A stretch of 64,000 nucleotides of DNA, taken from assembly GCA_033239525.1 (NCBI GenBank), contig BSYO01000038.1:3425556-3489555 (forward strand), in the 5' to 3' direction. Positions 24,265 through 36,900 of this stretch are shown here, piece after piece. The translations under genes and the position numbers were made by a program. Each line of letters starts with the position of its first letter. Within the stretch, counting starts at the first letter, position 1. A model generated the notes under the pieces. It ran no database searches and was not told the origin of the DNA. It saw only the letters and a list, made by a program, of their open reading frames with translations. Origin of the DNA: Nepenthes gracilis. Its lineage: Eukaryota; Streptophyta; Magnoliopsida; Caryophyllales; Nepenthaceae.

Positions 24265-25487
24265 TGATGGGTCCGACAGCTCATTCGGTTGTCCTAGAAT
24301 CTGGCTTGCAGGAAAAACAGCGGCCCAAAAAAGGTTTCTTCAAACCCAAGGCCCATAAAGTGTTGCAAAAGGTCCATATAGCGTGATCTAGATCTATCCG
24401 GCTACATAAGAGCCGTTAGAGTCATCCATTACGCAGGTTCGTGAGCGCAACTCAGTAACTCCAACTCAATAGATTTGCCCCACAATTCAGAGTACCAGTG
24501 ACAGGCACACGTTGTTGGCCACTTCCCGTAGTGCCAGCAAAGCCCCAATAATAGTTAGCGAGCACACTTTCTTTCTACAAATACCTTCCTTACTCTGCAA
24601 AAAAAGAGGGCCTCTTGACTCTCAGTCTTGGCCTCCCTTGACTCTTAGTACTAGCCTCTCGAATCTCAGTCCCAAAGTTCGTACTCTTAGTACCAAAGAG
24701 AGAAGAAAAAATTTTGAAACGAAGAGGCTTAGGCAACATCTCTCTCTCTCTACCTCTCTATCTCTCTCGAGCTCCTCAATGCATCTATGGTCAAAAGGTG
24801 ATTCCAGAAGGGATGACAGGGCAACTAGTCATCGCAAGCATAATATATCCCGAACCTTGGTGTTCAAATATACTGAGAGTCCGCAAAGCACCTTTCTAGC
24901 TAAGCGCACTGTTGGAGCCCAATTCTCCATCTCAAAGCCGCTCATTAGTCGAGTGCACTTTAGGAGCCCAATTCTTCATTTTAAAGCCGCTCCTTAGCTG
25001 AGTGCATCGTCGAATCTCAATCCTTCATCTCAAAATTACTCCCAAATTGAGCATATTTATTAGAGCACAATCCTCCATTTTAAAGCAGCTTTCTAGCCAA
25101 GCGCGCCGCTGGAGCTCAATATTCCATCTCAAAATAGCTCCCCAACCGAGCACACTATCGGAATTCAATCCTTCATTTCAAAGTTGTTCCCCAATCGAGT
25201 GCATTTGTTGGAGCCTAACTCTTTAATAATACTCAATCTCTCGAAATATGTATTTATATATTATTCATTCATTCTCCTATCTTTCTATCTACTTGCGAAA
25301 TATTTCTAATTTGAATATCGGAATACATATCGGAGAATAAGTCCTACTATCCTTTGACCTTTTGTTTATTAATTGTAGTGTGTAAGATTCAGATTCAAAA
25401 GTAATGAAAATCATGCCTACTTTACCTCAACCTAGCATGAGGATGAAGTGGCCCCCGAATTCATTCAGTAGTTCGAATTTAGGGACA
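24265..25487 (+). repeat. 3' LTR of the non-autonomous element
   Basis: It starts TGATGGGTCCGACAGC and ends near GGGACA at 25487. It has the same TC run (about 24738-24770) and the same 49-bp repeat, with copies at 24918, 24967, 25016, 25066, 25115 and 25164, as the 5' LTR. Confidence 0.75.
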
Positions 25488-27957
25488 CATTATATTTCAT
25501 TAGAGAGATGTATGCTTCCCAAATCAAGATTATTGAAGCAGATTAATACAACTTGTCTTACTTATCTATAGCTGTCTTATAATTTATTTTTATTATATAT
25601 GTCCCATTTTCATATTTCTATTAATTATTTATTTATTTTTAAGTTTTAATGAACTATACATAGAGAGAAGAGATTATCTAATGATTGTAAATATATGTGA
25701 TAAATAATATCACTTATATAGATATTATTTATTTTATATTTTTAACTATCTGTATTGATCAAATAAAAATTCTCATTATTAAAAGTATAAAGAACAAACC
25801 TCTAAAATGTTAGAACTTAGGTTCTAACACTCTACTTGGATCACAAGTTAGAATCCTGCCACATTGGTTTTGATATTGGATTGTCTCAGACTAATCTATC
25901 ATTCTTTGTAAATATATATATATATTCAATCATTTTTATGATAAATTTATAATATAAATATTAATGTATTTCATAAATTAAGATTTAATCTGATAAATTT
26001 TTTATTAAACTCTTAGATTTTTAACCCAAATTTTGGTATCATAAAATGAAATTAAAGTTTAAAGGCACGAGACTTACCCCATAATTTATCCTTCAACACT
26101 TAAATTAGTATTGCTATAACTAACTAAAAGGTAAAGAAATAAAAAAAGGCTTTGGAGGACAAACTCTTGAATTAGAGTATTTTTTAAGAGGAGAAGATTA
26201 TTTGGAGGACCAGCTCTAATATATATGTATAGGCTTAAGTACTATAAGACTTATATTTAAATGAACAATTTTTTAATTGTTTAAGATTGAGAGATGATTG
26301 TTAAGCAAAAAATTTCTCTTTTTATGTGTTAAACATTTATATTTATATCGGCACTCAGGCTTCAAGGAGGATGACTGAATAACCTTCCTAAACTTATTAA
26401 TTTGCTCCATGGGGTTATTGAATAACCACTTAACTTTAATTATACAAATTAATTTAACATTTCAACTAAATATTTATTTATTTAATTTTTGAAGCCATAT
26501 GGAGTACATGGGCCCCTTTACGAGCCATGATGATAATTTATTGGTGTAATGGGTTAATTTTGTATTAAGTATTATTTAAATGACTTTCTAACAGATAGTT
26601 GGCCCCTTGCTGATTCTGTCAACAATTGAACCAATTTAATTTTTTTTTGTCTGGACTGGTTTTTAGACAACATGCCACATTGGCAAAACCAACTCCTAAA
26701 GGCTTAATTTCTAACAACTCATCTTTTATGACCAAGTTGTCTTTATGGGATATAAATCATTTATGTGTAAATTCACATTCAGTTGACAGACTGTTCAGAG
26801 GTTTGATCAAAAACTCACATGGGTATGAGAGGAAATATTGTTATATTCGCATACGCTTCATGTACACAGTAGTAGCCTAACGATTTGGTGAAAAACAAAG
26901 TGCTAGTCGGACTGATGGGGGCTAGCCAGACAGATACTGGCCGAAGGCAGACTAACTGTTGGTTGACGGAGCTGGATAGATGGGTCGAGGGAGGCCGGAC
27001 TGACTGCTAGCCGAGGTCTGCTGGATTATTGGCCGAGGGTGGCCGAATAGATGTTGGTTTGAAGGTAACAAATTGCTTGTGCTAAAAGTTACTGATCTCA
27101 GAAATCCAAAATAAAAAAGTGTGCGAGTACAATGAACAGAAAAATGAGTGACTAGGTGTAACAAATCATTTATAATGTCTAGAGCAGGTGATCAACTTGT
27201 AGAATAGGTGACCAACTTATAAAGTAGGCGACGTTAATGGAAAAATTCATATGTATACATATATATATATATCATCATTACTCTCGGTGACAACAGAATA
27301 ATATAAGGAGTTGTGCTTTACTTTTATATTCTATTCTTTGCGTTTCTGTAACAAAAAATTTTACATACTGAAATTTATGAAAAATTGTAATTTTTTCTTC
27401 TTATTCAGAAGAAAGCTTCTGCGTAAATTTTGCATATCTTATTTCTTCATTTCTTTGTGATTATTGTTTGTCATTATCATTACGATATTTTTCTCTTTCA
27501 ATCCAGTTGTAGCCGGCCAATCCCCAATAGCTTTTTGTGGCTCGCTGTCTCACAACTTATTGCGTCTGACAAGGTGGTACATCGAGACTCTTTAGCTGAT
27601 AACCTTCTTTTTTCTAACAATGTTGTAGTCAGACTCTTGATATGCCAATTCTAATATCCTATCCGTCTAAACCGTTTTGACAATATAATTTCTAATATTT
27701 GGATCCTAATCTGCCCATCTTATTGCCGAATTAACAAATATTTACTAATTCAAAGCAAAATACACTATCTTTAGTAAAATAAAATTAATTCAAGAACTCA
27801 AATTTATACTTTCAGTATCTATTCTTAGATTTGGATCACTTTGAGATTCAGATTGCATTAAATTATTGTCAAATTTGCTTTTTTATTTGGGTAGTTGATT
27901 TGGGTTATTTATTCTCAAAATTTATTTTCCACTTTATTTTTTTTAAAGAGAGGGAAT
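25488..27957. other. AT-rich intergenic DNA with short repeats
   Basis: No gene is supported. TGTTAGAACTTAGGTTCTAACA (25808-25829) is nearly palindromic. A GC-rich block at 26895-27065 repeats GGCCGARNG-type units of about 30 bp. It is followed at 27182-27235 by three copies of a 20-bp unit with core AGGTGAYCAACTTRTA. These may be pieces of an unidentified LTR element. Confidence 0.45.
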
Positions 27958-28629
27958 TGTTGGGGTCACTCCCTTCGTGATATTTTTGTCTGCGACTCAA
28001 AAGGGGAAATGGATGTGAATTTTTGGGGTGATCCGAAAAGCCTGTTAAGACAGACGAGGACTCGTTGAAGGAGAATGTCCGAAAGGTAGTTGAGGATATG
28101 AACGAGGACTCTGAAAACTTAGGCGTTGACTCTCTCTCTCCATAGGCCTACTATAGTCGCGTTTTACAGGTGGGCAGTTGACCAACGCTGATTGAAGGTT
28201 GAGGCGGTTACAACTTTCAAAGGTGTTAGGCCTACTATTCTGGCAAGTCGGGCGTGCACCTGCCGTGGTTGGCAGGCCTAGGAGGCGTGGTCCTGCCACC
28301 CTACTGTTAGGATGTCTGACAAACCACTAGGCCTCATGTGTATATATATAGGCTTCCTTTTAGAGAGAGATTGAGTGATATACACTTGTGATTGTTTTCC
28401 TTTGTTTGGGCCTTGATGTAACTAACATTCTTGTAAACAATTAATTCTTTATAGCGTATTCTTTGGTGGTTTTTTTCTTAATTAAGAAAGGTCTTTCTAC
28501 ATTAAAATCTCATGTGTATTTTTTTCGTTTTTCTATCTATACTTTTGGCCGTCCGTCCAGGAGCTCTGCTCTGTTGCTGTCCGAGTGATCCGTCTGTCCG
28601 GTCACCGTGTCTTCCATTTTATGCAAACA
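27958..28629 (+). mobile_element. Solo LTR with perfect 5-bp target duplication
   Basis: The 672-bp unit begins TGTTGGGGTCAC and ends GCAAACA, with GGAAT on both sides (27953-27957 and 28630-28634). A TATA run (28341-28350) is followed by a leader with T-rich polyadenylation-like sequence near 28430-28470. No interior accompanies it, so recombination between two LTRs probably removed the rest. The lineage is not determined. Confidence 0.8.
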
Positions 28630-28634
28630 GGAAT

Positions 28635-30414
28635 TATTAATGGACAATAGTTTAATGTTCAATATTCAAAAAAAAAAAAAAAAGAAATCATATTGAAACT
28701 TAACTTTCTAGATGCAAAATTCTTTCTAAAATCTTTAATTAATTTTTTATTTTTTTAATATTTAATGGCCCTTATATGCACAAAGTATTCTCATAAAGTT
28801 ATAACTAGGTGAGATAAATAATATATTAAGATATATATTAAAATAATATCCATAGAAAATAATATATTAAAATAATATATTAGATAAGATTAAAATAATA
28901 AATTAAAATTTTATCAAAATATCTATAAAACATTATTTTTAAAATGATTTCTAACACTAAAAAAATAAAAAAAAATATTTAAAATGGACATAATTGAACC
29001 AATTTTAATACTTTTAGTCGTTCGAAAATAAAACTCATATTGAGTAATGCTATTTATCCAACTTATTTAATCATCATAGAACCTGTGCTCTGCATGTAGG
29101 ACCGATTATAATTAAAAAATAAATAATAATAATAATAATAAATAGGCCCTATCTATAGAAATTTTTTTATAAAATTACTACAAATAAGTGAAATAAATAA
29201 TAAAAAATCACTTAAAATTAGGCATAATTAAAATTAAATTCAGACAAAACATATATTATATTTAAATAAAAATTTATAATTGATAAATCTGATAACCACC
29301 TGGGCCAAAAGTATTAACCTTATCTATCTATAAGCTGATTCATAATTTTTTTTTTTATTTTGAGTATAATTATTTAAAAATTTATATTTATATAAAAACA
29401 TCTAAAAATATATAATATATTAAAAATTATAACATTTAGAATAAAGTATTAGATAAACATATCTTTTCATAAAGAACATTTGTATAAAAAAATAATTAAT
29501 TATATAAAAATATAATTTATTAAAATAATTTTTTAAAATATAACATTTATCTAAAATAAAAAAAATAATCCAAATCAAATGAAACCTACCACTTTTACCG
29601 ATGATCGTGCTCGACACAAAATGTCAATTGGGCCTAATTTTTAACTATATTTATTTATAATATTTTTATATCTTGACTAATCCATATAAAATTTGGTCGA
29701 TCAGACAACCCAATTTTAACCTAATGTCATAAAAAACCCTTAAAATACCATTAATTGACTTAATATTTTATCTATTTATTTATTAATTAATTCAAATAAA
29801 AATAAATAAATTAACAGGTTAGTAGGTTATCCAAAAATATTAATTAAGTGTAATAAAAAATTTTCTCTACTAAGAATAATTGGTTTCTGGGCAAACCTCA
29901 CACCCTCTCTCTCAAGCAACTACTAATCTTCTCTTCATTTTGGTAAGTAATACCACCAATACACAAACAAATAAAATTCATAAATTTAATTATATATCTA
30001 TTTATATCAAAATTATAAAATTAGTATAAAAGATAGGAAAAAATATTAAGATACAATAAAACTTATATTTAATTTTAATAATTTTGATATAAAGAAATAT
30101 ATAAATAATATATTGTGAAATCCAAAAAATAATCTGATTCTAAGCTACAAAATCTACCGTGAAATAGAAAAAACAATAGCTCGATGCATGAAATTATCAC
30201 TATATGAGATTCAGGGTAAAGTCAAACTACTAATACAGTTATTTTACATGGTTTTACATAATAATATATAAAATATTGTTTCTATGATTCGAACAATTAA
30301 CTGCTAAATCACACAGCAAGAACTCTACCAGTGATCCCTAATTACCAATATGCATGAGGTTTGAGGAAATATCAAGCAATTGTTAGATTTATTATATATG
30401 ATCTTATATTATAT
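28635..30414. other. AT-rich intergenic DNA
   Basis: I see poly-A and AATAAT runs (28665-28683 and 29128-29142) and no gene. Minus-strand open frames here are low-complexity. Confidence 0.5.
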
Positions 30415-30827
30415 TATACGAGAGGTCGTTTCCACGGCCTGGAACAGCAACCATTAAATTACACAGTAATAACTCTACAATTGCTGCAATCTAATATGTA
30501 TCTTATATTATACAAGAAGTTGATTCCACAACTTGGAACAGTAACCATTATATTATACGAGAGGTCGTTTCCACGGCCTAGAACAGTAACCATTAAATTA
30601 CACAGTAATAACTCTACCATTGTAGCAATCTAATATGTATCTTATATTATACGAGAGGTTGCTTCTACAACTTGGAACAATAACCATTAAATTACACAGT
30701 AATAACTCTACCATTGCAGCAATCTAATATGTATCTTATATTATACGAGAGGTCGCTTCCACAACTTGGGACAGTAACCATTAAATTACACAGTAATAAC
30801 TCTACCATTGCAGCAATCTAATATGTA
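30415..30827. repeat. 94-bp minisatellite, about 4.5 copies
   Basis: The line TATACRAGARGTYGNTTCC starts at 30415, 30509, 30554, 30648 and 30742. The spacing is 94 bp except for one 45-bp partial copy. Each unit carries ATTAAATTACACAGTAATAA and GCAATCTAATATGTATC. It ends 160 bp beyond the FMN/FHY stop codon, so it may fall in that gene's 3' UTR. Confidence 0.9.
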
Positions 30828-30987
30828 AAATGGAGGGACTCAATAACAGCTAAATTCAGTGCTAATGTATCATAAAGAATGCCCAAGTAAAACGCTCAAT
30901 ACAAGAGATTATTAATATTTATAATTATGGCTATCTAAATAAGCCAAGCAAATTGAATGGTATATTCATAAGAGAAAAATGAATTAA

Positions 30988-33900
30988 TTAGGAGTGGTGG
31001 TGATCCCCTTTAACTGGACCTGTAAGATAAGGGTCAGTCCTATACCTTGAATACAAGGGCAGCTCAAGGGCTCCCTCTGCTATTCTCCCATCCTCGTGAA
31101 TCTTCTCCACAAGGCTCTCAAGTGTTGGAAAATTGGCCTGTCATAAATAAAAAGAAAACAAATATTAAATCATCCGCCAAAATTTATTAATTGACACATC
31201 CGGACTTAATTTTCAAGTTCGTTAGAAAAACCAGCCAAGTGTGAGCTTGGATGGGCTTTGTCATGTTCCCGGGACAACTCGCTCAGAATATTATCCGCTT
31301 TGGGCGGGAGAACTTCACGGCGTCCCAAGCCAAACCAGCCCGCACGGTTTTGTTCCTGGCAGACGGCCTCCACCGCCTCCAAAACGCGTTTACAAGGGAA
31401 CCCCAAAACGTGGCTACAAGGGAAAGGTCTCCACGGCTTATAAAGCGTGCTTCGTTCACCTTTCCATCCGATGTGAGACACTACAATCCACCCCCTTAGG
31501 AGCCAAATGGGTCAGCATACGGCACACCGAACCGAACTTCGGCCCGATACCATTTGTAACGTCCCCGGACAACCCGCCTGTAGATATTGTCCGTTTTGGG
31601 TAGGGAAACTTCACGGCGTCCCATGTCAAACCAGCCCGCACGGTTTTGTTCCTGGTAGACGGCCTCCACCGCCCCCAAAACGCGTTTACAAGGGAAAGGT
31701 CTCCACGGCTTATAAAGCACGCTTCGTTCACCTCTCCATCCGATGTGGGACACTACAATCTACCCTCTTAGGGAGCCCAGCGTTCGCACTGGCACACCGA
31801 ACCGGGCCCCGGCTCTGATACCATTTGTAACGTCCCTGGACAACCCGCCTATAGATATTGTCCGCTTTGGGCCGGGGAACTTCACGGCGTTCCAAGCCAA
31901 ACCAGCCCGTACGGTTTTGTTCCTGGCAGACGGCCTTCACCGCCTCCAAAACGCGTCTACAAGGGAAAAGTCTCCACGGCTTATAGAGCGTACTTCGTTC
32001 ACATCTCTATCCGATGTGGGACACTACAGGCTCGATCCATTTAGGGTCGTGAACAACTCAGTCATGCTTGTTCTTGGGTTCATAAATATGTTCGTAAACA
32101 AACTCTCTCTTAAATACATCATTTAAGCAGTAATAATATACTCATATATCAACCGAGTATAAACAAGCCTGGGCTTGAGTTCAACCCAGCTCGTTAATGT
32201 ATAAACAAACCAAGCCAGGGTCAAGCTTGAGCCAATAATTTTTTACCAAATAGAGTTTGAGCTAAGAAAATAAGCCTTCGTTTGAATTCATTCTAATATT
32301 AAAAGGGCTTAGTAACGCCGGAACATGCCAAGGCTTGGCTCAACTTGCCTCGGTTTAGTTTATTTGTAGCCCCGGGAAAAGCTCGTAACTTGGGAGTTTA
32401 CCCCTCTCACTCAACAATATACTTGATCAAAACGAGTTCCGTGTTGAACAAGGGCTAAGTTCAGGTAAAAATTTATTACCACTAAGCCAGGTTGGGTTAA
32501 ACACGACTTGTTCACTTGAGCCAAAAATCATAACTGTACTTGTCTAAATCTGAATTAGGTTGGTCTATTCACATTTTTTATTTTTAAGTATTTTATTTAA
32601 AAATAAATATTTACAGGAAAAAAAAAACTTAAAAATATAAGTCTATAAAAATTTCCTAACTTTATAAAATTTTGGATCAAATAGTCCGAATTTATGAGGC
32701 TTATTCCCAGACAATGCCAAAACTTCTATAAAAATAAAAAGCATACTATAGCTTGAAGAAGGGATGCAATTATATATGATACCTCAGGGCGTATATAACC
32801 GACAACAACAATGCGTAATTCTTCGCCATAGAAATCCTCATCGAAGTCATGGAGCAACCATGGTTCCTTAAAAAAAAAAAAAAAAAAAAGATGGGTGAAA
32901 ATAAGATGAGAAAATGCAAAGAAAGAAACAAAGATGAGCAAATTTTCGAGTTCATAGTTCACTTACAATAGTTTTCTCCGGATTATTGAAATACGGATTC
33001 CAACCGATGCTCATGACCATTTTGTAGATGCCTCGTGTCGACAACCTGGCCCAACCAAAGTATACACCCGACGGGTGTTCTGATAGGAGCTCCGAATAGC
33101 CCTCGGTCGATAAATTAGCTATAGACAATTTACTCAAGATGATCAAGATCGAGCTTCAAAGTTCATCAAAAGAAGCATAGGAGCAAGAATGCAACATAAA
33201 AGCGTATTTAGATGCAAATAATAATATCGCGATATATTATGTATTGTTTAAAATATATTGTCGATACAACTCTGTTAGCTCATGAATTTTATAATTGTTT
33301 TCTTCCAATACATCTATGAATGAAAATATCGATATCGGTATTAGTTGTAGTTAAATCGATATCGCAAATATCAAACAATATATATCGATATTCAATATAC
33401 TAGGTGAAAAAAATTTTAAAAATTATAAGTTGACTGGGCCACATCAGGCAATATATTGGCAAATATGAAAGCATATTGTGATATTATTGAGATATTAGAA
33501 ATAACAGTATTAGAGACCTCAATACTGATACATATTGCCAATATGTATCATATCAATTGATATTTATATCAACAGATATATCTAATATGTATCGATCAAT
33601 ATATTCGATACTGATATGATAACAATCGATACTGATACTAATACCAATATTTTCATCCATAGTATAATCTCACCGTTGTGCTAATATTCTGTAAAAGAGT
33701 AGCATTACAAAATTACCATTAGGACACCTAATGATGTGATGTTTTATTCATCAATTTATACTAATGGATTCATACAAAAATAGATTAATATCATTTTAGG
33801 GTTTCCCTCAAACATTTCCCTGTACAAAAAGTAACTCCATTCAAAAAAAAAAAAAAAAAAACCAAAAAAAACTAATGCTATTAAACTAAAACCAAAGTCC

Positions 33901-36900
33901 TGGTCCCATGAAGCTCAGCCAAACATACGGGAGAAGGATCTGCTCGTGGGGACAGTAGGAAATACACCCTTGCTCAGTGGGTCAGATCAACTGGCCCCAC
34001 TGGAAAACTTATGTAAAATTGTTATACATTAAATTAAAATTTTTATTCATCCCACTAAACACTTAATCTTTTGATTATAAATTATAAATTCATCCCCTAC
34101 CGGACCAAACTGACATAGAGCTATATACATTTGAATTATAAAAAGAGGTCATTTGGGCATATCTAAATAGATACTTATATTTACATATGGTTTCTTATAT
34201 TCATCCTCGCTTATGGCTATTTGAACAATGAATATAACATCACCTGCAGTAATATAGAAAAGAGCATCATCAACAGAACCGGCTACTTGAGCAATAAGAG
34301 GCATAAGTTTAGCTATAGAGACAATTTTACAGAACTAACAGCCAACAAACTATGGCTGGTATTGTAAGTCCTATATCCGGGAACTAACCTAAGGAAGGTT
34401 GACTTATAAGTCTGGGAGGCTTTCTCTCCTACTAGGGTGTCCTTTTGGGATAAGCTCTCCCTTTAAGATTGTACTTGTAACAATGGTACTCTCATTGAGA
34501 CCTGCTCCTTCCTGGAGAGGACTACATGCAAAGGGTTTTGACTGAAAAGGGTTATCTACAAAAGGATTAATCAGAAAAAATCGAGAAAAGCACTATAGAG
34601 CAAGAGCCACCGAATGAAGTGTCGTAGAGTTTAGCTATAGAGAGTTTTATAGAACTAACAGCCAACAAACTATGATTGATATTGCAAGTCTCATATTGGG
34701 GAGTCAACCCGAATAAGGTTTACTTATAAGTCTGGGAGACTACATGCAGAGGGGTTGACCAGAAAAAATCGAATAAAGTACTGCAGAGCGAGAGCCGCCG
34801 AGTGAAGTGTCGCATACCTTAGCTATAGAGACAGTTTCACAGAACTAACAGCCAACAAACTATGGTTGATGTTACAAGTCCCAGGTCAGAGAGCCAACCT
34901 AAATAAGGTTGACTTATAAGTCTGAAGGGCTCTCCCTCCTATTAAGGCGTCCTTTTGGGATGAACTCTCCCATTGAACTTGAACTTTTAACAACGATACT
35001 CTCATTGAGACCTGCCCTTACCTAGAGAGGGCAATCTGCAGAAAGTTTTGACCAGAAAGGACTACATGCAGAGGAGCTGATCAGAAAAAATCGAGTAATG
35101 CACTGAAGAGTGAAAGCTCCCAAGTAAAGTATCGTAGAGTGCAGCCGCAAGGTCAGCGGCTATTGAAGGGGGAAAGAATGTTGCAAGTCCCACATCGGAG
35201 AGCCAACTTGAAGAAAGTAGGCTTATAAGTTTGGAAAGCTCTCCCTCCTACTAGGGCATCATTTTAGGATGGGCTCTTCCCTTGGGCTTATGCTTGCAAC
35301 AATTGGAAGATACAAAGCTGAAAAAGCAGGTGATGCGGTGTATCTTCGTTAGATATGACGAGCACAAGAAAAGGGTGGAGATGTGTTGATCCCACCACCA
35401 ATAAAGCATGTGTCTTGCCATACGTTATCTATTTATTGATCACTATGATTTACTTATCTCAATAAAATTAGTTTGTTTTCTACTATTTTTTACCAAAGAT
35501 AATAATATAATCACTTTGAACTTACAGTATTAAAAATGTAGGGAAACTAAAAAAGAGTTTATCAGAACTAACCTGTGGGGATGCCAAGTACCTTCGATCC
35601 ACGGCCATATCCCTTGATGACTGGACCGCCAATGCACCAAGGCTCTAAAGGTAGCGTACTGTCAATCCCTGCAATTAGCAACTGATAATCCCAATAAAAT
35701 TGTGATACAGAGAAGAGGAAGAACCATATGTGCAGATATAGATATCGAGATCTCCGATATTAATAGTTTTCAATACTATGATAATGTCGCGATATAATAC
35801 TACAACAGCAATATATCAACCGATATGGTTCTATCAACTTATAATTTTTAATAAGATTTTTTTCCTTCCTATATATTTGATATTGATATGTATTATCTAA
35901 TATTAATATGACTGCAACAGATACCGAGATTTTTATCTATGAGAAAAACAAAAAAGGAAAGGGGAGAAGAGCAAGAACAGACAAGGGGGAAGGATGAGAA
36001 AAAGGGGAGAGCTATTATAGTCCTCCAGGTGAAGAAATTCTCATATCTACTAAACGGCTAATATTAGAAATTTGATGAATAAATGGTAGAGATTGAACAA
36101 CTATTTAAATCTCTACTATTCATCCACTAACTTCTAATCTCAGCTATTGTATAATTAATGGACTTCCCACTAGGAGCATCATAACAACACTCAGAAGAAG
36201 AGACCAATAGAGATGAAGGAGAGGTAACACTAGGCAACGGTCATAAGCACAATATCATCCACCAATATCAACAATGGTTTTACAGGTCATTAAACAAAAA
36301 AATATATGAAAACCCTAATAATAAAGCAAGGAAACCAGAACAATAAAAAAACCTTAATTATAAAATAAGAAAACTTTGACAATTAGAAAATCATAATTAG
36401 GAGTGTTTGTGATTTAGGCAACGGGATTGTGAACCGGTTTTTAATTCAAATCAGTCAAATCAGTTCAGTGAAAATTTAGAACCATAATTGAACCGATTTC
36501 ATTGGTTAACTGGTTCAATGACACCAATTAACCAGATTTAAACACCACAACAATTTAACTAAATTATAGAAATATAACATATAAAATCTATAATATTAAA
36601 AGATCTATATAATATGTCAATATATAATTTACATTTTTGAATAACTATTCAGCAACCAACTATCAATTACATATGTTTCATGCAACTGCAAATATTCATC
36701 TTCTTTCATTTCAGATGCATCCTAAATTTCCTCTACTTATTTAATCATCAAGAACAATAAGATTATACTCACTTGTCAAATGCAAATTATTTCTATAAAA
36801 ACAAACAAGATATAATAAATTGAGAACTCTTATTTTGGAGATATACATATAATATAATCGGGTTAAGTAACCACTAATTTTAAAATTGACAACTCAAAAC

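Larger units (their letters stand above)
18029..25487 (+). mobile_element. Non-autonomous Tat-like LTR retrotransposon (no pol)
   Basis: Two related LTRs (18029-19253 and 24265-25487, about 1225 and 1223 bp) bracket 5 kb of interior. The left flank CATTT (18024-18028) and right flank CATTA (25488-25492) match at four of five bases. The junction after the left LTR reads CCCGTCTGTGGAAG, like the Tat-typical CCGTCTGTGGGA line. The interior holds a short gag-like start, a 102-bp tandem repeat and an antisense coiled-coil ORF. It shows no reverse transcriptase, RNase H or integrase. The LTRs differ at many positions, so the insertion is old. It may have depended on an autonomous Tat element like the one at 1-9370. 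Confidence 0.75.

Noticed and set aside
24512..24997. 161-codon open frame
   Set aside because: It lies wholly in the 3' LTR and runs across the TC-run and 49-bp repeat. The equivalent part of the 5' LTR is not open.
30415..30827. CRISPR-like regular repeat
   Set aside because: The units are directly adjoining 94-bp copies with no unique spacers, in a plant genome; it is a minisatellite.
31206..31949. Several overlapping open frames of 80-127 codons on both strands
   Set aside because: They are caused by the repeated GC-rich TRIM LTRs. The same short peptides recur with each LTR, and they share no protein family.
31259..32028. Cassandra-type TRIM carrying a 5S rRNA promoter
   Set aside because: I could not see the conserved 5S internal promoter lines in any LTR. 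The LTRs carry an ordinary TATAA instead.
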